A stretch of 64,000 bases of DNA, taken from the NCBI GenBank assembly GCA_016201065.1, contig JACQDL010000055.1:59158-123157 (forward strand). The letters are read 5' to 3'. This stretch comes from Actinomycetota bacterium (GTDB lineage Bacteria; Actinomycetota; Actinomycetes; Mycobacteriales; JACQDL01). The notes under the pieces are model-generated. The model saw only the letters and a list, made by a program, of their open reading frames with translations, was not told the origin of the DNA and did no database searches. This document shows positions 8,770-17,424 of this stretch, one piece after another. Made by a program: the position numbers and the translations under genes. Each line of letters starts with the position of its first letter. The first letter of the stretch is position 1.

Positions 8770-8804
8770 AGAGGCCAGTCTCCCAGACGGGAAACCGGCC
8801 TCTG
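8769..8804. terminator. Hairpin downstream of tRNA-Ala
   Basis: cagaggcc and ggcctctg pair across 20 nt that can form further pairs. It lies just past the 3' end of the minus-strand tRNA and is a likely terminator. Confidence 0.5.
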
Positions 8805-8810
8805 ACCTGC

Positions 8811-8886
<76 letters not shown>

Positions 8887-8929
8887 ACGGACCCATACAC
8901 GGTATCAGGCCCCCCGGGGGTCGCTCCGG

Positions 8930-9553
8930 TCAGCCGTTGGCCGCGCGCGGGTAGCGCTCCTCGATGTCCACGAACGACAGGTCGTCGTCGTCGAGCGGGA
9001 CTACCTGGGCCGCGATCGTGCTGCGGGCCGCCGGGCGTGGGACGACCGGTGTGGCCGGCCGCGCGTCCGCCCCACTGACCGTGACCGTGCGTCCTGCGTG
9101 CATCAGGGCCTCCCTCGCCCGGCGGTGTTCCGCCGCTCGCCTCGCCTCGGCCCGCAGCCAGACCAGGTATCCGGTCAGCATCAGGTCAAGGCCCGTCTGT
9201 ACCGCCCACCACGCCGGGGCGAGTGTTGTCGCCGCCAGCAGCGACAGTGCCGCCAGGCTCGCGAGAGCCGCGAGGGTCCGGCGACGCCGGATGAGCATCT
9301 CGACCCGGCTCGCGCGGCGCGTCGACCGGCCGTACCCGCGGTCAGCGCACCCCGGGTCGTCCGGCGGCACGGCCTCGGCCCTCCGCGGGTCCAGCCGCAG
9401 GGACCTGGACAGCAGCCGTGCCGGCAGAGGGGTCGAGATGTCGGGTTGGTGCATTTCCTCGTCGTCCAGCATGTCCCGCCGAACCATCATCGGTACCAGT
9501 ACGACGACCCACATGACGACAAGGACGATGACGGTGAGGATGGTCGAACTCAC
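8930..9553 (-). CDS. sepX: SepX/GlpR divisome membrane protein
   Basis: A 207-residue protein: N-terminal transmembrane segment (STILTVIVLVVMWVVVLVPM), a cytoplasmic linker, and a second hydrophobic region near the middle (LAALASLAALSLLAATTL). The N-terminus and the gene order (galU, glp, rimJ, this gene) match GlpR of Corynebacterium and SepX of Streptomyces. Those are membrane partners of the gephyrin-like protein Glp and act at the FtsZ ring. GGGAGGG precedes GTG 9553, so I start there rather than at GTG 9580. Assignment rests on synteny and domain layout. Confidence 0.75.
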   Translation of the reverse strand: MSSTILTVIVLVVMWVVVLVPMMVRRDMLDDEEMHQPDISTPLPARLLSRSLRLDPRRAEAVPPDDPGCADRGYGRSTRRASRVEMLIRRRRTLAALASLAALSLLAATTLAPAWWAVQTGLDLMLTGYLVWLRAEARRAAEHRRAREALMHAGRTVTVSGADARPATPVVPRPAARSTIAAQVVPLDDDDLSFVDIEERYPRAANG

Positions 9554-9678
9554 GGCCGTCCCTCCCGTCACAGCAATCACAACCGTTCTCCCGAGACGCT
9601 AGACAGGCGCGGAGCGGGAGGGCGACAAGAGCCCCGGTGTGTCGCGGAGAAAGCCCGAGACCGCCCGAACGGGCAACC

Positions 9679-10296
9679 TCACCGGGAGCGCATCGTGGTG
9701 AGTCGGCTGACCACACCGTGCGGGCAGTCCTCGACCGTCAGCGCGTACCCGATATGCTCTCGCCAGGCGCCCGCTATATCAAGATATTTCAAAAAGTGTG
9801 CCTCTTCGCGAAATCCGAGCTTCGCCACGACCCGGCGGCTGGCCGCGTTCTCGGGCCTGATGTCCACCTGGATGCGGTGCAGGCCGGCCGGCCCGAAGCA
9901 GTGATCGACCGCCAGCGCCAGGGCGGTCGGGATCACCCCCCGCCCGGCGTGGTCCCGGTCGATCCAGTAGCCGACCTGGGCCGACTGGGAGGCGCCACGG
10001 ACGACGTTCACCACGGAGAGCTGGCCGACCAGCAGATCGCGGTAGGTGACGCCCCAGGGCAGGGCCAGGCCCACGCGGGCCCACCGGCGCATCCGGGACA
10101 GCATGGGCGGGTACGCCGAGACCGAGTGCCGCACGGCCCAGCTCAACTCGGAGGTCGGCTCCCAGGGTGCCAGCCACTGCTCGTTGCGCATCCGTAACGC
10201 GCTCCAGGCCCGGGCGTCGCGCATCCGCATCGGTCGCAGCCCGACCGGTCCGTACTCCAACCGGGCCGGCCATCCGGGATGCACCGAGGTCGCCAC
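9679..10296 (-). CDS. rimJ: GNAT acetyltransferase, RimJ-like
   Basis: A 205-residue GNAT protein of the RimJ/RimL type. GLRPMRMRDARAWSALRMRN opens the fold, QVGYWIDRDHAGRGVIPTAL is the acetyl-CoA-binding V/I-x-x-x-x-G-x-G/A region, and NAASRRVVAKLGFREE is the conserved C-terminal helix. It probably acetylates the N-terminus of a ribosomal or other protein. It lies 12 bases after glp and starts with GTG. This position between glp and glpR is conserved in Actinobacteria. Confidence 0.85.
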   Translation of the reverse strand: MATSVHPGWPARLEYGPVGLRPMRMRDARAWSALRMRNEQWLAPWEPTSELSWAVRHSVSAYPPMLSRMRRWARVGLALPWGVTYRDLLVGQLSVVNVVRGASQSAQVGYWIDRDHAGRGVIPTALALAVDHCFGPAGLHRIQVDIRPENAASRRVVAKLGFREEAHFLKYLDIAGAWREHIGYALTVEDCPHGVVSRLTTMRSR

Positions 10297-10308
10297 GGCC
10301 GGGTGACC

Positions 10309-11550
10309 TTAGCCGCCGGACAGCAGCAGCGGGAGCACCGTGACCGGCTCACCCGCGGGGACCTCCGTCACCGCCTCGTCCACGACGATCAGGCAGTTCG
10401 CCTGCGCCAGGTTGGCCAGCAGGTGCGAGCCGGGTCCACCCACCGGGGCGACGCTGTACCCGTCCTCGTCCCGGTGCAGCAGGCCACGTCGGTACTGCCG
10501 GCGCCCGGCAGGGCTCTCGATCCCCTGCGAGAGCACGGCGGCCACCGTCCGGCGGAACAGCCGCCGCTTGCCGAGCATCATCCGGATCGCCGGCCGTACG
10601 AAGACCTCGAAGGACACCAGCGAGCTCACCGGATTGCCGGGCAGGCAGTAGACCGGGGTGTCGCGGTCACCGAGCGTGCCGAAACCCTGCGGCATACCCG
10701 GCTGCATCGCGACCCGCACGAACTCCATCGTCCCGAACTCGCGCAGGGCCTCCTTGACCACGTCGAAGGCGCCCATGCTCACCCCACCGCTGGTGATCAG
10801 GATGTCGGCCCGACCGAGCTGTGCCTGGAGCATGTCGAGCAGCCGACGCTTGTCGTCGGGCACGATGCCGGCCCGGTAGACCTCCGCCCCGGCGTCGCGG
10901 GCCGCGGCCGCGAGCATGTAGCTGTTGGAGTCGGTGATCTGGCCGTACGCGGGCGGCTGCCCCACCTCGACCAGCTCGCTCCCGGTGGAGATGACGACCA
11001 CCCGGGGCCGCGGCCGTACCAGCACGCGCTCCCTGCCGACCGCGGCCAGCAGGCCGACCTGGGCGGGGCCGATCGGCGTGCCCACCGTCACCGCCACGTC
11101 ACCGGTGCGGGCATCCTCACCGATCCGCCGGATGTAGTTGCCCTTCGTCGCCGAGCGGGTGATGCTCACCCGGGCGACCCCACCGTCGGTCCACTCGACC
11201 GGTACCACGGCGTCCGCCCCGGACGGCATCGGGCCCCCGGTCATGATCCGTACGCATACGCCGTGCGCCACGCTCTGCGCCGTGCGCGAACCGGCCGCGA
11301 CATCACCAACCACCGGCAGCACCACCGGGTTGTCCTCGGCGGCGTCCGCGACGTCGAGGGCGCGCACGGCATACCCGTCCATCGAGGAGTTGGCGAAGCT
11401 GGGCATCGGCTCGGTGACCAGCACCTCCTCCGCGCACAGCAGCCCCTGGGCGTCCAGCAGCGCCAGCTCGATCGGTTCGGGCGGCGCGATCCGGCCGAGC
11501 ACCAGCTGCACGTGTTCCTCGACCGTGCGGATGGGGGTCGCCGACGTCAC
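10309..11550 (-). CDS. glp: Gephyrin-like molybdotransferase Glp (MoeA family)
   Basis: A 413-residue MoeA/gephyrin E-domain protein. It has MPSFANSSMDGYAVRALDVA at the N-terminus, GGPMPSGADAVVPVE, SGGVSMGAFDVVKEAL and CLPGNPVSSLVSFEVF. Classical MoeA inserts molybdate into molybdopterin. In corynebacteria the paralogue in this gene neighbourhood binds FtsZ and the receptor GlpR. Context (galU overlapping by four bases, rimJ and sepX downstream) favours the divisome paralogue, although a cofactor role cannot be excluded. It starts with GTG. Confidence 0.88.
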   Translation of the reverse strand: MTSATPIRTVEEHVQLVLGRIAPPEPIELALLDAQGLLCAEEVLVTEPMPSFANSSMDGYAVRALDVADAAEDNPVVLPVVGDVAAGSRTAQSVAHGVCVRIMTGGPMPSGADAVVPVEWTDGGVARVSITRSATKGNYIRRIGEDARTGDVAVTVGTPIGPAQVGLLAAVGRERVLVRPRPRVVVISTGSELVEVGQPPAYGQITDSNSYMLAAAARDAGAEVYRAGIVPDDKRRLLDMLQAQLGRADILITSGGVSMGAFDVVKEALREFGTMEFVRVAMQPGMPQGFGTLGDRDTPVYCLPGNPVSSLVSFEVFVRPAIRMMLGKRRLFRRTVAAVLSQGIESPAGRRQYRRGLLHRDEDGYSVAPVGGPGSHLLANLAQANCLIVVDEAVTEVPAGEPVTVLPLLLSGG

Positions 11551-12440
11551 GATCGGCCCGCCACGAACTCGGTCAACCAGGCTCGGAAGTCGGCTCCGAG
11601 ATCGGCCCGCTCGCAGGCCAGCCGGACGACGGCCCGCAGGTAGTCGAGCCGGTCACCGGTGTCGTACCGGCGACCGCGGAAGACCACGCCGTGCACCGGC
11701 TCGCCCGACCGCGCCAGGGCTCGCAGCGCGTCGGTGAGCTGGATCTCGCCACCCCGGCCGGGTGGCGTCTCCCGCAGCGCGTCGAAGATCGATGGCGCCA
11801 GCAGGTACCGTCCGATGATCGCGAGGTTGCTCGGGGCCTCGGCCGGGTCGGGCTTCTCGACCAGGTCGGTGATCCGCACCAGCTCCTCGGAGACCGGCGT
11901 GCTGGCCACCGCGCCGTAGAGCGCGATCTGGTCTGGCGGCACCTCAAGCAGCGCCACCACGGAACCGCCCTGGTCGGACTGCACCTTCAGCATGGTGGCC
12001 AGCAACGGGTCCCGGGAGTCGATCAGGTCGTCGCCGAGCATGACGGCGAAGGTCTCGTCGCCGACGTACGGAGCCGCGCACAGCACCGCGTGCCCGAGCC
12101 CGAGCGGGTTGCCCTGCCGGACGAAGTGCATGCTCGCCAGCTCACCGGAGCGGCGTACCGCAGCCAGCCGGCCGAGGTCACCCTTCTGCTCCAGGGCGGC
12201 CTCGAGCTCGGGCGAGCGGTCGAAGTGGTCCGCGATCGCGTCCTTGCCGCGTCCGGTGATCACCAGGATCTCGTCCAGCCCTGCGCTGACCGCCTCCTCG
12301 ACGATGTACTGCATCGCCGGGGTGTCCACGACCGGCAACAGCTCCTTGGGCACGGCCTTGGTCGCCGGGAGGAACCTGGTGCCCAGCCCGGCGGCAGGGA
12401 TCACCGCCTTGCGGGGCGCGCGGACAGTAGCCTGAGCCAT
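11547..12440 (-). CDS. galU: UTP-glucose-1-phosphate uridylyltransferase
   Basis: A 297-residue nucleotidyltransferase making UDP-glucose for cell-envelope and trehalose metabolism. Motifs: AVIPAAGLGTRFLPATKAVPKE (nucleotide binding), GHAVLCAAPYVGDETFAVML, LGDDLIDS and VEKPDPAEAPSNLAIIGRYLL. ATG 12440 directly precedes the conserved N-terminus; the longer frame upstream is a shadow of the divergent gene. Its stop overlaps the GTG of glp, giving a galU-glp-rimJ-sepX operon. Confidence 0.95.
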   Translation of the reverse strand: MAQATVRAPRKAVIPAAGLGTRFLPATKAVPKELLPVVDTPAMQYIVEEAVSAGLDEILVITGRGKDAIADHFDRSPELEAALEQKGDLGRLAAVRRSGELASMHFVRQGNPLGLGHAVLCAAPYVGDETFAVMLGDDLIDSRDPLLATMLKVQSDQGGSVVALLEVPPDQIALYGAVASTPVSEELVRITDLVEKPDPAEAPSNLAIIGRYLLAPSIFDALRETPPGRGGEIQLTDALRALARSGEPVHGVVFRGRRYDTGDRLDYLRAVVRLACERADLGADFRAWLTEFVAGRS

Positions 12441-12489
12441 GGTGGCGAGACTAGACGACCGGGGCCGGCCGGCCGGCGAGGACGGCCCG

Positions 12490-13056
12490 ATGGGCACCCG
12501 CAAGGCGGACTGGCGGAGGCTGATCCTCGCGGCCCGTGCCGCCCTGCCGGTGGAGGTCCGGGCGCAGGCCTGCGCCGACCTGACCGAACACCTGCGAGGT
12601 GCGCTGGCCGGCGCGCGGAGGGTCGCCGGGTACGCCCCGGTGGGCACCGAGCCGGGCGCACCAGGACTGCTCGACGCGCTCGTCGGCCTGGGCTTGTCGG
12701 TGCTGCTGCCGGTCGCCCGACCGGACCGCGTGCTGGACTGGTCCTGGTACGTCGGTGATCTGGTGCCGGCCCGGTACGGGCTGCGCGAGCCGCCCGGCGC
12801 CCGGCTCGGCCCGGACGCGCTGGCGGAGGTCGACGTGGTGCTGGCGCCGGGCCTCGCAGTGGACCGGCATGGCGTGCGGCTCGGCAAGGGCGGCGGGTAC
12901 TACGACCGTGCGCTGAGTCGGGTGGGCGCCCCTCCACCGGTGGCGGTGCTGCTCTACGACGGCGAGCTGATCGACGGCGCACTGCCCGTGCAGCCGCACG
13001 ATGTCGCGGTCAGCGCCGTGGTGACTCCGCTGCTCGGCTGGGTGAGCGTGGGCTAG
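12490..13056 (+). CDS. 5-formyltetrahydrofolate cyclo-ligase
   Basis: Converts 5-formyl-THF to 5,10-methenyl-THF using ATP. The 188-residue product has the family signature LGKGGGYYDRALSRV, with VDVVLAPGLAVDRHGVRLG just before it. GAGGA precedes ATG 12490, which starts at the family N-terminus (MGTRKADWRRLILAARAAL). An in-frame ATG at 12439 would add 17 residues and overlap the galU start. It is divergent from galU, the arrangement usual in Actinobacteria. Confidence 0.92.
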   Translation: MGTRKADWRRLILAARAALPVEVRAQACADLTEHLRGALAGARRVAGYAPVGTEPGAPGLLDALVGLGLSVLLPVARPDRVLDWSWYVGDLVPARYGLREPPGARLGPDALAEVDVVLAPGLAVDRHGVRLGKGGGYYDRALSRVGAPPPVAVLLYDGELIDGALPVQPHDVAVSAVVTPLLGWVSVG

Positions 13057-13097
13057 TCTGTTAGCAGTCGCCAGGTGAGAGTGCTAGGAGGTCGGTC

Positions 13098-13481
13098 TTG
13101 CCGACGTACCAATATGCCTGCACCGTGTCGGGGTGCGGGCACGAGTTCGAGGCGGTGCAGGGGTTCGCCGAGGATGCGCTGACGAGCTGCCCCGCCTGCA
13201 CCGGCCGGTTGCGCAAGGTCTACTCGGCCGTGGGTGTGGTCTTCAAGGGACCAGGTTTCTACCGCACCGACAGCCGGAGCGACGGGTCATCCGGGTCGGG
13301 TGGATCGTCCGGCGGCACCGGACCGGGATCCGCTGGTTCAGGATCGGGCGGTTCCGGGGCCGCCGTCACCGCGGGTGCGCCAGCGTCGTCGAGTCCCGGT
13401 CCATCGTCGAGCTCGTCGAACTCGGCAGGGTCGTCGGGGTCGGGGTCGGGGTCGGCAGGTTCGGTCAAGGCCGCGAGCTGA
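13098..13481 (+). CDS. FmdB-family zinc-ribbon protein
   Basis: A 127-residue protein. The first 55 residues are the FmdB zinc ribbon (CTVSGCGHEF, later SCPACTGRLRKVYSAVGVVFKG). The rest is a low-complexity Gly/Ser tail, consistent with a disordered region. It starts with TTG, set by AGGAGGTCGGTC. The family is regulatory or of unknown function. Confidence 0.88.
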   Translation: MPTYQYACTVSGCGHEFEAVQGFAEDALTSCPACTGRLRKVYSAVGVVFKGPGFYRTDSRSDGSSGSGGSSGGTGPGSAGSGSGGSGAAVTAGAPASSSPGPSSSSSNSAGSSGSGSGSAGSVKAAS

Positions 13482-13519
13482 CACGATGACGGCCGGCTAC
13501 CGCTCGGCCGTCATCGTGT
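13481..13519 (+). terminator. Intrinsic-type hairpin after fmdB
   Basis: acacgatgacggccg pairs perfectly (15 bp) with cggccgtcatcgtgt across a 9-nt loop, beginning on the last base of the fmdB stop codon. No T tract follows, as is common in high-GC actinobacteria. Confidence 0.85.
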
Positions 13520-13604
13520 CCACTCGTTGTCCACAGGTCGGTTCGGCGTCCACAGCCGCAAACCCCTCGCAGCCAGACTGTGCGCATCGCCATACCGTGC
13601 AGTT

Positions 13605-14285
13605 ATGGCATTCACCGGACCCGCCCAGAGCGAACCACGCCCATCTCGGGGCAGTTGGATCGCGAGGCGGCTGCCCGCCTGGCGGCGGACAAGGCTGGTC
13701 GGGCGGCTACGCCTCGCGCTCGCCGTGCTCCTGATCGTGCTGGCCGGCGTGTCGGCGGCCGCTGACCGCACCCAACCCGAGGCTGCCGGCGCGGTGCCCG
13801 TGCTGGTCACCGCTCGGGACATCCCGGCCGGTGCCGTGCTGGCCGCCGCGGACGTGAGGACCGCCCTGCTGCCGGCACGGGCCGTCCCGGACGGCGCGAT
13901 GCGCACCGCTGCCGCGGTCATCGGTCGCGCACTGTCCGGTCCGCAGCGGCGCGGCGTGCCGCTGACCGATGTGGCGCTGCTCGGTCCCGAGCAGGCGGAG
14001 CTGTCCGGTGGAGCGGGCACGGTGGCGGTCCCGATTCGGGTGAACCAGCCCGGGATTGCCGTGCTCGCAAGACCTGGCGTTCGGGTTGATGTCGTCGCGG
14101 TGGACGAGGCGGGCCAGACGACAGTGGTCGCGTACGGCGCGCCCGTCCTCGCCGTGGAGGCAGACCCCGACGGCGCCGAGCACGGGGGGACGACGCTTGT
14201 CGTGGCAGTGTCCGAAGATCTCTCGATGAAACTGGTCGCGGCAACGCTGCGCGACCGTCTAGCCGCTACGGTTCGTGGTCAATAG
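13605..14285 (+). CDS. SAF-domain protein, CpaB/RcpC-like
   Basis: A 226-residue protein with a basic N-terminus, one transmembrane segment (LRLALAVLLIVLAGVSAAAD) and an extracytoplasmic SAF domain (VLVTARDIPAGAVLAAADVR, later RRGVPLTDVALLGPE), then a C-terminal beta-rich part (GVRVDVVAVDEAGQTTVVAY). The layout matches CpaB/RcpC, a periplasmic-side component of Flp/tight-adherence pili. No other pilus gene is nearby. I start at ATG 13605. Confidence 0.8.
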   Translation: MAFTGPAQSEPRPSRGSWIARRLPAWRRTRLVGRLRLALAVLLIVLAGVSAAADRTQPEAAGAVPVLVTARDIPAGAVLAAADVRTALLPARAVPDGAMRTAAAVIGRALSGPQRRGVPLTDVALLGPEQAELSGGAGTVAVPIRVNQPGIAVLARPGVRVDVVAVDEAGQTTVVAYGAPVLAVEADPDGAEHGGTTLVVAVSEDLSMKLVAATLRDRLAATVRGQ

Positions 14286-14411
14286 ATGCACTCGCCGTAG
14301 CTGGATCGTCGATCCAGGAGCTGGACGTGCTGATGGGCTTCACGGAGGTTGTCTGGCGTGCTACTGGCCGAGATCCGTGACCTGCCGGCGCGACAGGGCC
14401 GGACGCGAAAG

Positions 14412-14543
14412 CTAGCCCACGTGATGAGGAGGGATCTCGCGAAGAATGCGCTCGTCGTCGGCGGCGCGGTCGCGCCAGTCGCCGTCACCAGCGTCGGTCT
14501 CGTCGACCGTGACGTCCGGCAGCACGGGGTTGTCCAGGTCCAT
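14412..14543 (-). CDS. Small acidic protein, 43 aa
   Basis: A short ORF, MDLDNPVLPDVTVDETDAGD then WRDRAADDERILREIPPHHVG. It is highly acidic, and the ERILREIPPHH ending resembles the tails of small uncharacterised actinobacterial proteins. There is no strong ribosome binding site. Translation is plausible but unproven; function unknown. Confidence 0.4.
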   Translation of the reverse strand: MDLDNPVLPDVTVDETDAGDGDWRDRAADDERILREIPPHHVG

Positions 14544-14578
14544 GCTCTGGATCCGTCGGTCAGGGCGGGGGAGATTGC

Positions 14579-14689
14579 TCAGTCGAGGTCACCCGCCTCA
14601 ATACGGGCCGACCGCCGGACATCCCGCTCGGTGATGATGCCGGCGAGCTCGCCGTGCGCCATCACGAGTGGGGATTCGGAAACGAGCAC
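14579..14689 (-). pseudogene. CBS-domain C-terminal fragment
   Basis: A 36-codon frame reading LVMAHGELAGIITERDVRRS is the end of a CBS domain, which in a full protein would be paired with a second half to bind adenosine nucleotides. It starts at GTG with a perfect AGGAGG five bases away, so it may still be translated as a miniprotein. The rest of the domain is absent, so I treat it as a remnant. Confidence 0.5.
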
Positions 14690-14762
14690 TGCGACCTCCT
14701 GTGACAGCATTGAACCCCAGGCGGCGTGCACCCGTCACGCGGCCCGAACCGGAAGGAACACG

Positions 14763-15065
14763 ATGGGCTTTCTCGACAAGGCCAAGGAACTGGCTGAGCA
14801 GGCAAAGGACAAGGCCGGGGACGCCATGGAGAAGGCTGGCGACCTGGCGGCCAAGGGTGTCGACGTGGCGGCGAGCGGGGTGGACAAGGCAACGGGAGGC
14901 AAGTTCACTGACAAGATCGAGACCGTGAGCGGGAAGCTTGAGGGCGTCCTCGACCCTGACGACAGCACCGGACTCCGGTCGGCCGCGGGTGAGGACGCCA
15001 CGGGTGAGGACGCCACGGGCGAGGACGGGCCCAAGGCCGACGATTCAGGCAAGTCCACCGAATAG
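14763..15065 (+). CDS. MT0933/Rv0909-like antitoxin-type protein
   Basis: A 100-residue amphipathic, Lys/Ala-rich helical protein (MGFLDKAKELAEQAKDKAGD, then VDKATGGKFTDKIETVSGKL). It matches the MT0933-like antitoxin family (PF14013), named after the Rv0909 partner of the Rv0910 toxin. The C-terminal tail carries a tandem GEDAT repeat. GGAAGGAACACG precedes the ATG. No toxin partner (an SRPBCC protein in Mycobacterium) lies beside it, so the toxin-antitoxin role is uncertain. Confidence 0.75.
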   Translation: MGFLDKAKELAEQAKDKAGDAMEKAGDLAAKGVDVAASGVDKATGGKFTDKIETVSGKLEGVLDPDDSTGLRSAAGEDATGEDATGEDGPKADDSGKSTE

Positions 15066-15176
15066 CGGTGCCGGAGCGGGCGCTCGGCCGGATCCTGCCT
15101 GCCGCGCGCCTCTGCCGGCTGCCTCGGACAGGTGCCGCGTGGCGACCGTGGAGCGGGCAGGGCAGGATGGGGCAAC

Positions 15177-15413
15177 ATGGTCACCGTTCGGTACTGGGCC
15201 GGGGCGAAGGAAGCCGCCGGCCGATCGGAGGAGCAGGTCGCCGCCGGCACGATCCCGGAGCTCGTCGCGATGCTGACCTCCCGGGGTCGGCTGGCGGAGG
15301 TACTCCCCGCGTGCAGCCTGCTGATGGACGGCCAGGCTGTTCGGCCTACTGATGGTGCGCCGATCCCGGCTGCCGCCGTCGTCGACGTGCTACCGCCGTT
15401 CGCCGGAGGTTGA
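15177..15413 (+). CDS. moaD: MoaD/ThiS-family sulfur carrier
   Basis: A 78-residue ubiquitin-fold carrier ending in the essential Gly-Gly (VVDVLPPFAGG). The thiocarboxylated C-terminus donates sulfur for molybdopterin formation in the MoaD-MoaE complex. It faces moaE and moaC on the other strand, which supports the molybdopterin role. ATG 15177 is preceded by GGATGGGG. Confidence 0.88.
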   Translation: MVTVRYWAGAKEAAGRSEEQVAAGTIPELVAMLTSRGRLAEVLPACSLLMDGQAVRPTDGAPIPAAAVVDVLPPFAGG

Positions 15414-15488
15414 GCCTGACGACCGGGCGCCTGCATCCAACGGTTCGGGGATCCGGCTGGTCGGGGCCCGCCAGTTGGTGCGGACCGG

Positions 15489-15908
15489 TCAGGGACAGTT
15501 GACCCACTCGTGGGCGCCGTCGGCGAACAGTTGCCGCTTCCAGATCGGCAACCGCTGCTTGACCCGCTCGACCAGTACCCGGCAGATCTCGAAGGCGTCG
15601 GCCCGGTGTGCCGTGCTGACGGCTGCCACCAGCGCGACGTCCCCGATCTTCAGCTCGCCGACCCGGTGACTGACGGCCAGCGCACCAACCCGGTACTCGG
15701 CGGCCACCTCCTCGACGATCTCACGCAGGAGCATGGCCGCCGACGGGTGCCCGACGTACTCCAGCTCGACGACCTCACGGCCGTGGTCGTGGTCCCGCAC
15801 CTCGCCGGTGAAGACCACGCAGGCGCCCGAGCCTGGCCGTTCCACGGCGGTCAGGTGCTGCGCGGCCGACAGCGGTTCGCCGCTCACCTCCGCGATGGCG
15901 ATGATCAC
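15489..15908 (-). CDS. moaE: Molybdopterin synthase catalytic subunit MoaE
   Basis: A 139-residue protein with family motifs GACVVFTGEVRDHDHG, LEYVGHPSAAM, VSHRVGELKIGDVALVAAVS and the C-terminal PIWKRQLFADGAHEWV containing the catalytic Lys region. It converts cPMP to molybdopterin using MoaD thiocarboxylate. GTG 15908 overlaps the moaC stop by four bases, indicating translational coupling. Confidence 0.95.
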   Translation of the reverse strand: MIIAIAEVSGEPLSAAQHLTAVERPGSGACVVFTGEVRDHDHGREVVELEYVGHPSAAMLLREIVEEVAAEYRVGALAVSHRVGELKIGDVALVAAVSTAHRADAFEICRVLVERVKQRLPIWKRQLFADGAHEWVNCP

Positions 15909-16399
15909 TGAACACCATCCTCGACGGCCTCGCGCGCCCATGACCCCGAGCGGCCGCCGGCCTTCGCCTCCACCCGAACGTCGGTGAGCACGGCCGACCG
16001 ATCCACGGCCTTGATCATGTCGAACAGCGCGAGGCCGGCGGTGGCGACGGCGGTCAGGGCCTCCATCTCCACCCCGGTGCGGTCCGCGGTCTGGGTCGTC
16101 GCCTCGATGCGGACGAGGTCGGCCTCCAGGTTGAAGGCGACGGTGACCGAGTGCAGCGCGATCGGATGACACAGCGGGATCAGGTCCGACGTGCGCTTGG
16201 CCCCCATGACGCCCGCGATACGGGCCACCGCCAGCGCGTCCCCCTTGGGCAGCCCGTCCCGCCGCAGCTGCTCCATCACCTCGGCCGTCGTCCGCAGCAC
16301 GGCTGATGCACGGGCGGTGCGGACGGTGACGGCCTTGCCGGACACGTCCACCATCCGTGCCGCACCACTTGCGTCGAGATGCGTCAACTCGTTGCTCAC
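15905..16399 (-). CDS. moaC: Cyclic pyranopterin monophosphate synthase MoaC
   Basis: A 164-residue protein with AARMVDVSGKAVTVRTA, GVMGAKRTSDLIPLCHPIAL and GVEMEALTAVATAGLALFDM, the MoaC signatures (KRTSDLIPLCHP and the active-site EMEALTAV). It acts after MoaA in the first step of molybdenum cofactor synthesis. Its start is GTG, and it is operonic with moaE. Confidence 0.96.
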   Translation of the reverse strand: MSNELTHLDASGAARMVDVSGKAVTVRTARASAVLRTTAEVMEQLRRDGLPKGDALAVARIAGVMGAKRTSDLIPLCHPIALHSVTVAFNLEADLVRIEATTQTADRTGVEMEALTAVATAGLALFDMIKAVDRSAVLTDVRVEAKAGGRSGSWAREAVEDGVQ

Positions 16400-16419
16400 G
16401 CTATGAGGCTAGGGCACGG

Positions 16420-17424
16420 TCATCCGACCGGCAGCCGCACCACGAATCGGCATCCCGGCGCGACGTTCTGAACGGCGATCTGACCTCGGTGCGCCTCCAC
16501 CAGCCCGCGCGCGATGGCGAGCCCCAGCCCGGCGCCCCCGTCCTTGGACCGCGCGGCCTCGCCACGGAAGGCGACCTCGAAGACCCTCGGTAGGTCCCCG
16601 GTCGGGATTCCGCCGCACGCATCCTGGACGGACAGCCAGGCGCCCTCTTGATCCCGTCCCGCCGCGACCCGCACCGTCCCGTCCACCGGAGTGTGCCGGA
16701 CGGCGTTGGCGAGCAGGTTGCGGACCACTCGACCGAGTTCGGTGTCGCTGCCCAGGACGGTGGGCCAGTGGCTTGGCTCCGCACGAAGTTGGACCCGCTT
16801 GGCGGCGGCCGACGGTGCCACCGAGGCGACGGCGTCGGAGATCAGGTCGCCGAGGCTCACCTGGTCCAGGTGCAGCTCAAGGGCACCAGCGTGGATGCGG
16901 GACAGTTCGAACAGATCATCGACCATCCCGGCAAGCCGGTCGGTCTCCCGGCGGATCCGGCGGTGGTACTCGGCCACCGGGACGGGGTGGTCGACCACAC
17001 CATCCTCAAGCGCCTCGGCCATTGCCCGCAGCCCCGCCAGCGGCGTACGCAGATCGTGGGACACCCATGCCACCAACTCCCGCCGGCTGGCCTCGACGGC
17101 GCGTTCGCGGGCCAGCGCCTCCCGCTCCCACACGCTCTGCCGGGCCAACCGCCGGCCCAGCAGCAACGCGGCGCAGAGCCCGACCAGGCCGGCGACCGCG
17201 ACCACGACGATGACCACGCCGAGGTCGTGCTCGGACAGGAACATCGCCTCCGCGGCGCCGAGCACGCCGGCGACCACGGAGAGAACGGCGACGCCCACGA
17301 CGACCGAGATGTTCGCGGCGATGGATCGCCGCCGGAGCAGCCGCAGTGCGGCCACGCCGGCCGCCGCGACAGGAAGTGAGCACGCCACCGCGATCGCGAC
17401 GACCTCGAGTTCCACCGCGGTCAT
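16420..17424 (-). CDS. Sensor histidine kinase
   Basis: A 334-residue membrane kinase. At least three hydrophobic segments lie within the first 110 residues ([57 protein letters not shown]). The phosphoacceptor H box is [12 protein letters not shown], then N box [13 protein letters not shown], and G boxes around [15 protein letters not shown] and [13 protein letters not shown]. There is no large extracellular sensor loop. It overlaps the upstream response regulator by four bases (ATGA). The signal is unknown. Confidence 0.93.
   Translation of the reverse strand: MTAVELEVVAIAVACSLPVAAAGVAALRLLRRRSIAANISVVVGVAVLSVVAGVLGAAEAMFLSEHDLGVVIVVVAVAGLVGLCAALLLGRRLARQSVWEREALARERAVEASRRELVAWVSHDLRTPLAGLRAMAEALEDGVVDHPVPVAEYHRRIRRETDRLAGMVDDLFELSRIHAGALELHLDQVSLGDLISDAVASVAPSAAAKRVQLRAEPSHWPTVLGSDTELGRVVRNLLANAVRHTPVDGTVRVAAGRDQEGAWLSVQDACGGIPTGDLPRVFEVAFRGEAARSKDGGAGLGLAIARGLVEAHRGQIAVQNVAPGCRFVVRLPVG

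Noticed and set aside
13259..13468. Asp/Pro repeat protein on the minus strand
   Set aside because: Antisense of the low-complexity Gly/Ser tail of FmdB; the repeat pattern is a mirror effect.
15177..15413. Second pathway sulfur carrier
   Set aside because: It ends in a free Gly-Gly and faces moaE/moaC, so molybdopterin synthesis explains it.
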